From Nocardia neocaledoniensis (GTDB lineage Bacteria > Actinomycetota > Actinomycetes > Mycobacteriales > Mycobacteriaceae), in NCBI RefSeq assembly GCF_003182135.1, contig NZ_QGTL01000014.1, positions 124,001 through 188,000 on the forward strand: 64,000 nt of DNA, written 5' to 3'. The stretch's first letter is position 1. The number at the start of each line of letters is the position of its first letter. A program made the position numbers and the translations under genes. The notes under the pieces are model-generated. The model searched no databases. It had not been told where the DNA came from and worked only from the letters and a program-made list of their open reading frames with translations. Of this stretch, positions 42,595-49,926 are shown piece by piece.

Positions 42595-43284
42595 TCACAT
42601 GTGCTGTGAACCCGCCAACTCACGCTCCGCAGCCGGCCGCGCACTAAACGGACACTGCCAATCCACCGGCTTCGGCCGCCCAGAATACCGACGCGCCTCC
42701 GACAACGTCTCGTACTCCATCAGATTCGGATTGATATCCCCCTGCAACGAGATGTCCTGCTTCCGGATCTTGTCAGCCAGCCGATCCCACATCCCATCGG
42801 CCTTGATCCGCGCGAACTGCTCATGCGAATTGAACGCCAGCATCGGAAACGGCGGCCGCCGCCCGAACCGCCGATGCGTCTCGTGCAGCCCGATCACGAA
42901 GAACGGATGCCCCGCCACGCTGTACTTGAACTCACTCGACTGCGGATCCGACGAACACCCCTCGGCCCACCCGAACCGATCCGCGTCCGCCTCGTGCAGC
43001 AGCTGCAGGTGCTCCCACAACAACTCCTCGAACCGCAGCTCATCCACCCCACGAGGCTGCTCGAACGTCGCGATGAAACTGGTGAACTTCCGCGACCCCC
43101 AGTCCGCCCCACCGACGAACTCAGCCAGATCCGCGGCCATCAACCGAGCTGACTCATCCCCGCCCATCACCTCATAATGGCGATGCGTGATCCCACCCTG
43201 CCGCCAGGCGGAGCGACCCGCCAGACAAGCGAACCGATCTCCGAGAAGGAACCGCTCCACCTCGGTTCGCGCATCCGTCGTCAA
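42595..43284 (-). CDS. YqcI/YcgG-family protein (GntA-like haem oxygenase)
   Basis: A 229-residue protein. RFLLGDRFACLAGRSAWRQG near the N-terminus with a single cysteine, FTSFIATF, EELLWEHLQLLHEAD, and the C-terminal PFPMLAFNSHEQFARIK fit the YqcI/YcgG family, which includes GntA, a haem-dependent N-hydroxylase of guanidino compounds. The start is unsure: TTG 43284 follows an AAAGGA site, while the open frame continues to 43368 with sequence that looks non-coding. No other biosynthetic enzymes for guanidino products lie next to it. Confidence 0.68.
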   Translation of the reverse strand: MTTDARTEVERFLLGDRFACLAGRSAWRQGGITHRHYEVMGGDESARLMAADLAEFVGGADWGSRKFTSFIATFEQPRGVDELRFEELLWEHLQLLHEADADRFGWAEGCSSDPQSSEFKYSVAGHPFFVIGLHETHRRFGRRPPFPMLAFNSHEQFARIKADGMWDRLADKIRKQDISLQGDINPNLMEYETLSEARRYSGRPKPVDWQCPFSARPAAERELAGSQHM

Positions 43285-43560
43285 CCCCGCCGATCCTTTC
43301 CAACCACATCCCGATACCGAGCGGGTGCGCTCCGATCGAATCGGCGAATGCAGCCACCTCGCCCACACTGCGCGCTGATCCTGTCAGCCCACCAGCCCGC
43401 GCGCGAATCGATAGAAACGACATCGATTACCATTTTCCCCGCTCGAGGGCCTGGTTGACGGGTCCGACGTGCTGCGAATCACGTCTACGGATTCACTGCC
43501 GGTCCCGCGCGCCGGACCCGTCCCAGCGAAAGCGGGGCGCTACACCGCCTCGTGGGGGGC

Positions 43561-44478
43561 CTACAACTCGAAATAGTCCTCGTCGAGTTCCACCACGGTG
43601 AACACCGCACGCTGCTGGACTCCGACCCCGTACCGGATCATCAGTTCCGCCAACCGTTGCCCGTCGATCAGAATCACTCGAATCGGAACGTTCCTGGCAT
43701 ATTCGCGGGCGTGCTGAGTGAAGGTGCTCGTGGTGATGAAGACACCGCGCGAGGCACCGACCCCATGCAACGCACCAACGAACGCCTGCACCGTGTCCCG
43801 GCCGACATTGTTTCCCTCGCCGTATCGCTTGGCCTGCACATAGATCTGGTCCAGCCCGAGCGCATCCTGGTCGATGACACCATCGACACCACCGTCGCCG
43901 GAGCCACCGATCCGCTGTGCGCGCCGTTCGGTGCCGCCGTAACCCATCGCTACCAAGACATCGAGAACCGTCTGCTCGAAGGCGGCGGGATCCTGACTCC
44001 GCATGCGCTGCAACAGCTCAGCGCTTACCTCAGCATGGACCCTCTCGACGCCGGCCTCGATCTGCTCGAACGGGTCGGATGCGCCGCTGAGTTCGGTAAC
44101 CGGGTCGGCGGTCAGATCCGCGCGAACCGGAACATAGGTCGCATACGCCGGGATCTTTTTCAGTTCTCGCTCGCCCAGTCCCTCTGGATGCGTCACGAGT
44201 GCGGCCCGACCCTCTTGGGAGATACGGAACATCGCCCGCGCGGGCTTGGTGACCAGCTCCGCTCGAACCAGCGCGCTGAGAGCCCAGCCGATCCGATTCG
44301 GTGCTCGCCGCTGCCCCGAGGGCAGAATCTCCGCGCGCTGTGCGTCGGTGAGCCCGATGTGGTCGCACACCGCGGTGACAAGCTCTCGTTTCCGCCAGAC
44401 CTCGCCGTCCGCCAATACTTCGAGAATAGGCGTAAGAAACCCCGACCAGATAGGCATGGTCGAAACCGGTTCGGACAA
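43561..44478 (-). CDS. Mrr-type restriction endonuclease
   Basis: A 305-residue protein with an N-terminal winged helix (Mrr_N; about 12-90) and a C-terminal Mrr_cat domain. The active site is visible as GDGGVDGVID and IYVQAKRY, the D...QxK variant of PD-(D/E)XK, followed by VQAFVGALHGVGASRGVFITTSTFT. Mrr proteins cut DNA with methylated bases. Start TTG 44478 has GAGGAG six bases upstream; ATG 44457 is an alternative. It marks the edge of a defence-gene region. Confidence 0.93.
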   Translation of the reverse strand: MSEPVSTMPIWSGFLTPILEVLADGEVWRKRELVTAVCDHIGLTDAQRAEILPSGQRRAPNRIGWALSALVRAELVTKPARAMFRISQEGRAALVTHPEGLGERELKKIPAYATYVPVRADLTADPVTELSGASDPFEQIEAGVERVHAEVSAELLQRMRSQDPAAFEQTVLDVLVAMGYGGTERRAQRIGGSGDGGVDGVIDQDALGLDQIYVQAKRYGEGNNVGRDTVQAFVGALHGVGASRGVFITTSTFTQHAREYARNVPIRVILIDGQRLAELMIRYGVGVQQRAVFTVVELDEDYFEL

Positions 44479-44820
44479 GTCCTACTCCTCGTCTCGTCGG
44501 TGTGGCTCACCCGTCCCACACGCCGATCCGCACCACTCAATCACACGCACCGACCACCGGTACATCCAGACATCGTTCCCCAATTGCGGCTGGAGCACTG
44601 GATGTCGCGCCCGTCGTGCGCTCGTCGACCGTGCACTCGATACGGTTCGAGCCAGTACCACACGGGATAACGCTCGCAGCGCCAGTGACCGTGATGGCGT
44701 GCGTGTGGCGGCTACTGTACTCTCCAGCTCAGATCGCTGAACTACCAAGGGGGAGTGGGCATCACATGCAATTTGCGAGAGGGCACATACGCCACCAGCT
44801 ATCTCGTCCTGGCCTGAACC
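44479..44820. other. Gene-poor 342-base stretch upstream of the type VII module
   Basis: No convincing gene is seen. It contains a TACTGT hexamer at 44713-44718, which could be a -10 element for the plus-strand module, and an AAGGGGGA sequence at 44747-44754 that lies too far from ATG 44821 to serve it directly but is placed for a 20-codon leader frame (44766-44828). Confidence 0.4.
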
Positions 44821-44828
44821 ATGTCTGA
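44766..44828 (+). CDS. Possible 20-codon leader ORF overlapping the WXG-like gene start
   Basis: ATG 44766 lies about 11 bases after AAGGGGGA and the frame ends in TGA at 44826-44828, eight bases inside the next gene. The ATG at 44821 has no ribosome site of its own, so re-initiation after this short frame could explain its translation. A second short frame from GTG 44755 ends at 44817. Confidence 0.25.
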   Translation: MQFARGHIRHQLSRPGLNHV

Positions 44829-45936
44829 ACTATCGGTAGAGACGGCTCAGCTCAACGGCTTCAAACTGGACCTGCAGGACATCGGATCGAACTTCTCCTC
44901 CAACGCCTCGCGCCTGATACCCGAGATCCGGTTGCCGGACGGTATCTCCGGTCTTCTCGCCGAGGTATCGCCGCCGCTTGCGCGATTCCAGGTCGCGGTC
45001 GAGGCCGCCCAACGCACGGATCAAACCGCTATCCAGGACCTCGCCGACAATCTTTCGACTTCGGCAACCTCGTATCAAGCGACAGACCAGGACAATGCGT
45101 ACGCCTTGGCGAGCGTCGGAGGAGATAGCCGCCCCGGCGACCAGTCGGCCACTGGCGACAGCATCCGATATCCGTCACTGCAGCTTCCAGCACTCACCAA
45201 CACCGATTCCGTCACGTACTCGGTTCGCCAGACCGTGACCTCCGCCATCGAGTCGATCTCGTGCTACGACGCCGCGATCATGGCCGCTGTCGGCGTCCAG
45301 CCGGCAGCCGATCTCCTGAAGCCGTTGGAGGCCGACTGGGAGTCACTGAAGACCGTCGGCAAGCTGGTCCGGCTGATCGGGATCAACGATTACGTCGCCT
45401 CCCAGAACCTTTCCGGCGGTACGACCTGGCTGCGGAACAGTTGGTCCGGCAACGCCGCGCAAGCCTTCGAGTCGAGCTCGAACACCACTGCGGTGTCGCT
45501 GGCCGGTCGCAGCGACGACATGGAGGCTGTCTGTCAAATCGTCGAGGCCGCCGCCGCTTTTCTCGAACGACTCGTCTGCAACCAAGCGACAGAACTCAGT
45601 GGCGGCCTCGCCAAGTCGATGACGCTGCTCGACTTCACATTCCCGCTGGGAGTTTGGACTCAAGCATTGGCTGAGCCGATCCAGGAATCGTATCGCTCGA
45701 CGATCTCCTCCGAGTTGGACGCCCTCATCGCGGCCGCTCGTTCTCGTCAGGACCAGATACGGGGCGCGATCGGAAAAGTGTCCCAAGCATTAGAGTACAC
45801 GTCAGGCCGGGTCCCTCCGGCCTTTGCGCCGGACGATTTCACCGCTCCGGGCTTGGCCATCGCCGACATGGGAACCAGGCGATACGGTTACAGCGACAAC
45901 GTGTGGTGGGAGAACAGCCTTGCATCCACCGCCTGA
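44821..45936 (+). CDS. WXG100/ESX-like secreted carrier protein
   Basis: A 371-residue helical protein without signal peptide. The N-terminal ~110 residues are ESAT-6-like amphipathic helices (ETAQLNGFKLDLQDIGSNF). A second WXG-like hairpin is at about 200-220, TTWLRNSWSGNAAQAFESS, with the W-x-G turn. The C-terminal ~100 residues again are helical (ISSELDALIAAARSRQDQIRGAIGKVSQALEY). The pattern fits a type VII secretion substrate. It overlaps the next frame by 17 bases, and that gene encodes the suspected toxin. GC content is lower than in the core genes. Confidence 0.72.
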   Translation: MSELSVETAQLNGFKLDLQDIGSNFSSNASRLIPEIRLPDGISGLLAEVSPPLARFQVAVEAAQRTDQTAIQDLADNLSTSATSYQATDQDNAYALASVGGDSRPGDQSATGDSIRYPSLQLPALTNTDSVTYSVRQTVTSAIESISCYDAAIMAAVGVQPAADLLKPLEADWESLKTVGKLVRLIGINDYVASQNLSGGTTWLRNSWSGNAAQAFESSSNTTAVSLAGRSDDMEAVCQIVEAAAAFLERLVCNQATELSGGLAKSMTLLDFTFPLGVWTQALAEPIQESYRSTISSELDALIAAARSRQDQIRGAIGKVSQALEYTSGRVPPAFAPDDFTAPGLAIADMGTRRYGYSDNVWWENSLASTA

Positions 45937-46522
45937 TCCGCCGAAGAAAAACCCGGCCGCGTATGGATCACGCACCGGAATCGCCGACAAGATCGAAGCC
46001 AGGACTTACAAAACCATCGATGCGTTCTTCGCTCTACAATATTTCGAGGGCGCCGGTTACACCTTCTCGGCGGACCTCTTCAAGTTCTACCTTTCGAACC
46101 CTGGGCCGAATTCGGACTTCACAATAAAACCCGAGCATTTCCAAAAGACGGTGAATACAACCAACGTGCGCGACACCGTCTCGATGTGCCTGGACGGAAT
46201 CATCGAACAGGCGAGACTGGACCCGCAGGTCGGGATCCTTCGAGAACTCACGTCCGACTGGAAGGGCTGCGGGCCAACAGAGGATCCAGACGTCGAGTTC
46301 GGGATCGGGCACTTCGATGTGTCAGTCGGAAGCGACACGATCGTACGTTCCCGAGACGACGGTCTGTACGCCGAATTGAGCTACAAGGTGTACGTCTGGG
46401 ACTACTACAACTTTGAAACGAAGAATTGGATCCCATTTGGCAACGTCAAGCGAAACCAAGCCAACTCCATCGGCAATCACATGCGTGATCTCGAGGAATT
46501 CGGGTGGGCACGAAGTTCATAG
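45920..46522 (+). CDS. Putative type VII-associated toxin, unknown family
   Basis: A 200-residue protein from TTG 45920, behind GGGAGA; the exact start is uncertain because the frame is open upstream. It begins HPPPDPPKKNPAAYG, a proline-rich linker like those joining carrier and toxin domains. The body has ADLFKFYLSNPGPNSDF, two cysteines (MCLDG, KGCG), a beta region FDVSVGSDTIV, and a C-terminal YKVYVWDYYNFETKNWIPFG...GNHMRDLEEFGWARS. The W/Y-rich ending resembles toxin or lectin-like folds. I infer a toxin from position between a WXG-like protein and a lipoprotein. Confidence 0.55.
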   Translation: MHPPPDPPKKNPAAYGSRTGIADKIEARTYKTIDAFFALQYFEGAGYTFSADLFKFYLSNPGPNSDFTIKPEHFQKTVNTTNVRDTVSMCLDGIIEQARLDPQVGILRELTSDWKGCGPTEDPDVEFGIGHFDVSVGSDTIVRSRDDGLYAELSYKVYVWDYYNFETKNWIPFGNVKRNQANSIGNHMRDLEEFGWARSS

Positions 46523-46565
46523 CCCGCGGACAATCCGACACCACCCAGACCTGGACGCAGAGGCT

Positions 46566-46994
46566 ATGAAACGAAGACTGACCCTTGTACTCCTCATCGC
46601 CGCGATAGGCGCGCAAACGTTTGCACTGACAGCCTGCTCGAGCGAGCGCAAAGACCTCCTATCCCTCGAGACCTGCGGCTCGCTCGTCTTCCCTCACGGC
46701 GTCAAACTTGTCGAATTCGAGCAGCAGACGGGTTTCGGAGACGAAGTGGTTACCGCAGTGGTGGAAATCCCCGCCGACGAAATGGATGATTTCAAGACCA
46801 AGTCAGGCCTTGCCAAATTCACTGCCGGGGTGCCGAAAGATTGGAAGTACCACTGGCGGGACACGAAGAGCCTCCCACTGCTGGAATCAGAGCAGGCCTA
46901 TCGCGCCGACGAAGAGCAGCTCGCCCAGACCAGGTGGGTCGCCTACACGACCAAGGACACATCCGAGATCGTCTTCATCCACGCCCTCTGCTAG
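46566..46994 (+). CDS. Lipoprotein, possible immunity factor
   Basis: A 142-residue lipoprotein. The signal LTLVLLIAAIGAQTFALTACSS ends in the lipobox LTAC, with C24 as lipid site. The mature part is small and acidic, with a conserved-looking VVEIPADEMDDFKTKSGLAKF, two further cysteines and a C-terminal EIVFIHALC. Lipoproteins after secreted toxins often act as immunity proteins on the outer membrane face, which would imply an envelope target. That link is inference. ATG 46566 follows a weak AGAGG site. Confidence 0.62.
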   Translation: MKRRLTLVLLIAAIGAQTFALTACSSERKDLLSLETCGSLVFPHGVKLVEFEQQTGFGDEVVTAVVEIPADEMDDFKTKSGLAKFTAGVPKDWKYHWRDTKSLPLLESEQAYRADEEQLAQTRWVAYTTKDTSEIVFIHALC

Positions 46995-47201
46995 AACCCA
47001 CTAGCAGTACGATGCTTTGCCAAATGATCTACATACTACCGAACACACGTTCGATGTGGAGCGGGCTTGTCTGAAGTCCGCCTGCGGGACATACACCAAG
47101 AGACAGTCCATACAAACGCAACGAGCAGGGGCATCGCAGGACCAGACGTACCGAACAGCTTCTCATCGTCGAGTGTTGCCGACCGTGTCGTCACGTTCCG
47201 A

Positions 47202-47207
47202 TAACCT
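47202..47207 (+). promoter_or_regulatory. -10 hexamer for hsdM, leaderless
   Basis: TAACCT ends six bases before the hsdM ATG; no Shine-Dalgarno is present. It marks the start of the type I restriction operon. Confidence 0.55.
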
Positions 47208-47213
47208 CATCGC

Positions 47214-48719
47214 ATGATCACAGGGGAACTGCGGAGCAAGATCGACCGGCTCTGGGATGCGTTCTGGTCTGGCGGCATCTCGAATCCGCTGGAGGTGATC
47301 GAGCAGATCACCTACCTGATGTTCCTCAAACGCCTGGACGAGCTACAGACGGGCAAGGAGCGCAAGGCCAACCGCAGCGGGCGGCCGATCGAGAACCCGA
47401 TCTACGACGCCGACACGGACACGCTGCGCTGGTCGAAGTTCAGGGAGCTGGGGCCGGATCAGCTGCTGCGGACTGTCCGCGACGACGTGTTCCCCTGGTT
47501 GCGGCTGCTTGGTGGCGAGGAGTCCACCTACGGCGAGCACATGAAGGACGCCCGGTTCACCATCCCGACGGCGAGCCTGCTCACCAAGGCCGTGGACATG
47601 CTCGACGAACTGCCACTCGGCGACGGCGACGTCAAGGGCGACCTGTACGAGTACATGCTCTCCAAGATCGCCACCGCGGGCCAGAACGGTCAGTTCCGCA
47701 CCCCGCGCCACATCATCGACCTCATGGTCGCGATGATGGCCCCAGGACCCAACGACGAAATCTGCGATCCGGCATGCGGCACCGCCGGCTTCCTCGTCGG
47801 CGCCGCCGAGTACATCCAGCACACCCACCGCGACGCCCTGCTCGACTCCGCGCAGCAAGATCACTTCCACAGCAGCATGTTCCACGGTTTCGACTTCGAC
47901 TCCACCATGCTGCGCATCGCCAGCATGAACATGCTCATGCACCAAATCGAGCACCCGGACATCCGATACCGCGACTCCCTCGCCGAGTCCGTTGCCAGCG
48001 AGGCTGGCCGCTACTCGATGATCCTGGCCAACCCGCCGTTTGCCGGCAGCCTCGATTTCGAGACCACCGCCAAGGACCTGCTCCAGGTTGTGAAGACGAA
48101 GAAGACCGAACTACTCTTCCTCGCCTTGTTCCTGCGCCTACTCAAGACCGGTGGGCGGGCCGCGGTGATCGTTCCCGACGGCGTGTTGTTCGGTTCGACC
48201 AAGGCGCACAAGGATCTGCGCAAGCTTCTAGTTGAAGAGCACGGCCTCGACGCGGTGGTCAAGCTGCCCTCGGGCGTATTCAAGCCCTACGCCGGTGTCT
48301 CGACGGCAATCCTGATCTTCACCAAGGATGACGAGACCGACCAGGTGTGGTTCTACGACGTCACCGCTGACGGATTCAGCCTCGACGACAAACGTAATTC
48401 CCTAGTGGGCGACGAAAAACTCGGCGTCCGTGCCACTCTCACGCCCGACGAGCATTTCAATAACAACCTCCCCGACGTCCTGACCCGCTGGTCCAGCCGC
48501 ACCACGACCGAACGCGCCCGCTCCCGCACCGAACAGAGCTTCTGCGTACCCAAAACGGATATCGCTGCCCAGGGCTACGATCTCAGCCTCAACCGATACA
48601 AGGAGATCGTCCACGAGGAAGTGGAGCACCGTCCGCCGCTGGAGATCATCGAAGAGTTGGAAACGATCGAGGCGGAGATCCAGCAGGGGATGTCGAGTAT
48701 CAAGGGGATGCTGTCGTGA
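47214..48719 (+). CDS. hsdM: Type I restriction-modification DNA methyltransferase, M subunit
   Basis: A 501-residue N6-adenine methyltransferase. HsdM_N helical domain at about 5-130, SAM motif I DPACGTAGFLVGA near 185, catalytic motif IV ILANPPF near 265. The region QNGQFRTPRHIIDLMVAMM is the typical link between the two. Together with HsdS it methylates one adenine in each half of the target. GTGA overlap with hsdS. Confidence 0.97.
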   Translation: MITGELRSKIDRLWDAFWSGGISNPLEVIEQITYLMFLKRLDELQTGKERKANRSGRPIENPIYDADTDTLRWSKFRELGPDQLLRTVRDDVFPWLRLLGGEESTYGEHMKDARFTIPTASLLTKAVDMLDELPLGDGDVKGDLYEYMLSKIATAGQNGQFRTPRHIIDLMVAMMAPGPNDEICDPACGTAGFLVGAAEYIQHTHRDALLDSAQQDHFHSSMFHGFDFDSTMLRIASMNMLMHQIEHPDIRYRDSLAESVASEAGRYSMILANPPFAGSLDFETTAKDLLQVVKTKKTELLFLALFLRLLKTGGRAAVIVPDGVLFGSTKAHKDLRKLLVEEHGLDAVVKLPSGVFKPYAGVSTAILIFTKDDETDQVWFYDVTADGFSLDDKRNSLVGDEKLGVRATLTPDEHFNNNLPDVLTRWSSRTTTERARSRTEQSFCVPKTDIAAQGYDLSLNRYKEIVHEEVEHRPPLEIIEELETIEAEIQQGMSSIKGMLS

Positions 48720-49912
48720 GATCGACTCCAATTGGTGACCTGGTCGGCATGACCGATACATGGAACCCGCGCAGCCATCCAGGCTCCACTTTTGATTACA
48801 TAGATATCGCCGCAGTCGATCACCACACGAAGACCATCGTTTCAACATCGACCACTGCCACGAGCGGCGCGCCTAGCCGGGCACGACAACTCGTCGCGAC
48901 AGGCGATGTACTAGTCTCCACCGTTCGCCCAAACCTCAACGCCGTTGCATCGGTACCCCCGGAACTCGACGGAGCAACCGCATCTACGGGCTTCTGCGTG
49001 CTCCGACCAAAAGCGATCGACAATCGCTACCTATTCCATTGGGTCCGATCACCGCAGTTCGTCTCGGCCATGACACGACTAGCAACAGGTCAAAGCTATC
49101 CAGCGGTGTCAGACAAGATCATCAAGTCGTCGCTCGTGCCCACCCCGACACTCTCAGAACAGCAGCGGATTGCACAGGCGCTGGATCAGGTTGATTTGCT
49201 GCGGGAGAAGCGGCGGAAGTCCATCGCCCTCCTCGACGACCTCGCCCAATCTATCTTCCTCGACATGTTCGAGGCACCTGACGTGGTAGGCGAACCGATA
49301 GCGCTAGGAGCGATCGCAGAAATTTCTTCAGGCATCACCAAAGGCCGAAAGGTACCCCCAACCGCAACCACTCGCACTGTTCCCTACCTCGCAGTCGTCA
49401 ACGTCCAGGACAAACAACTCCGATTGGACACCCTGAAGGAAATCGAGGCAACAGAGCCAGAGATCGATCGATACCGCCTCGCAAAAGACGACCTCCTACT
49501 GACCGAAGGCGGCGACCCAGACAAACTTGGACGCGGCACACTGTGGCGAAATGAACTCGAAGAGTGCATCCATCAAAATCACATTTTCCGAGTTCGACTG
49601 AAAGATGAGCTGACCTTTCGTCCCATCTATCTGAATTGGGCAATATCGTCCGAAAGAGGCCGTAGATACTTTCTCAGATCAGCGAAGCAAACAACAGGAA
49701 TCGCATCCATAAACGCTACGCAACTGCGGAATTTTCCCGTCCCTTCCGCCCCGATCGCGACCCAACAGCTCTTCGAAGATCGAATCGAAGCCATCGCACG
49801 CTGCAAGCGTCATCATGAAACCTCGCTCAGCCGCCTGGACACGCTCTTCTTCTCCATCCAGTCTCGCGCCTTCCGCGGCGAACTCTGGCAAGATGACCTG
49901 AAAGATCTTTAA
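48716..49912 (+). CDS. hsdS: Type I restriction-modification specificity subunit S
   Basis: A 398-residue HsdS with two target recognition domains (about 1-145 and 190-345), each followed by a conserved helical spacer: LSEQQRIAQALDQVDLLREKRRKSIALLDDLAQSIF after the first, and QQLFEDRIEAIARCKRHHETSLSRLDTLFFSIQSRAF after the second. Two different TRDs imply a bipartite asymmetric target. Base composition drops sharply in the second TRD compared with hsdM and hsdR, in line with TRD exchange. Confidence 0.95.
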   Translation: MRSTPIGDLVGMTDTWNPRSHPGSTFDYIDIAAVDHHTKTIVSTSTTATSGAPSRARQLVATGDVLVSTVRPNLNAVASVPPELDGATASTGFCVLRPKAIDNRYLFHWVRSPQFVSAMTRLATGQSYPAVSDKIIKSSLVPTPTLSEQQRIAQALDQVDLLREKRRKSIALLDDLAQSIFLDMFEAPDVVGEPIALGAIAEISSGITKGRKVPPTATTRTVPYLAVVNVQDKQLRLDTLKEIEATEPEIDRYRLAKDDLLLTEGGDPDKLGRGTLWRNELEECIHQNHIFRVRLKDELTFRPIYLNWAISSERGRRYFLRSAKQTTGIASINATQLRNFPVPSAPIATQQLFEDRIEAIARCKRHHETSLSRLDTLFFSIQSRAFRGELWQDDLKDL

Positions 49913-49926
49913 GGGGAGGACCTTTC

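Noticed and set aside
43457..43530. Region with GACGGGTCCG / CGGACCCGTC arms considered as a tRNA or attachment site
   Set aside because: The arms are about 45 bases apart, no cloverleaf or T-loop consensus can be drawn, and no integrase gene is in the window.
47017..47217. 66-codon frame before hsdM
   Set aside because: No ribosome site, unlikely composition (Thr/Gln/Ser rich), and it overlaps the leaderless promoter of hsdM.
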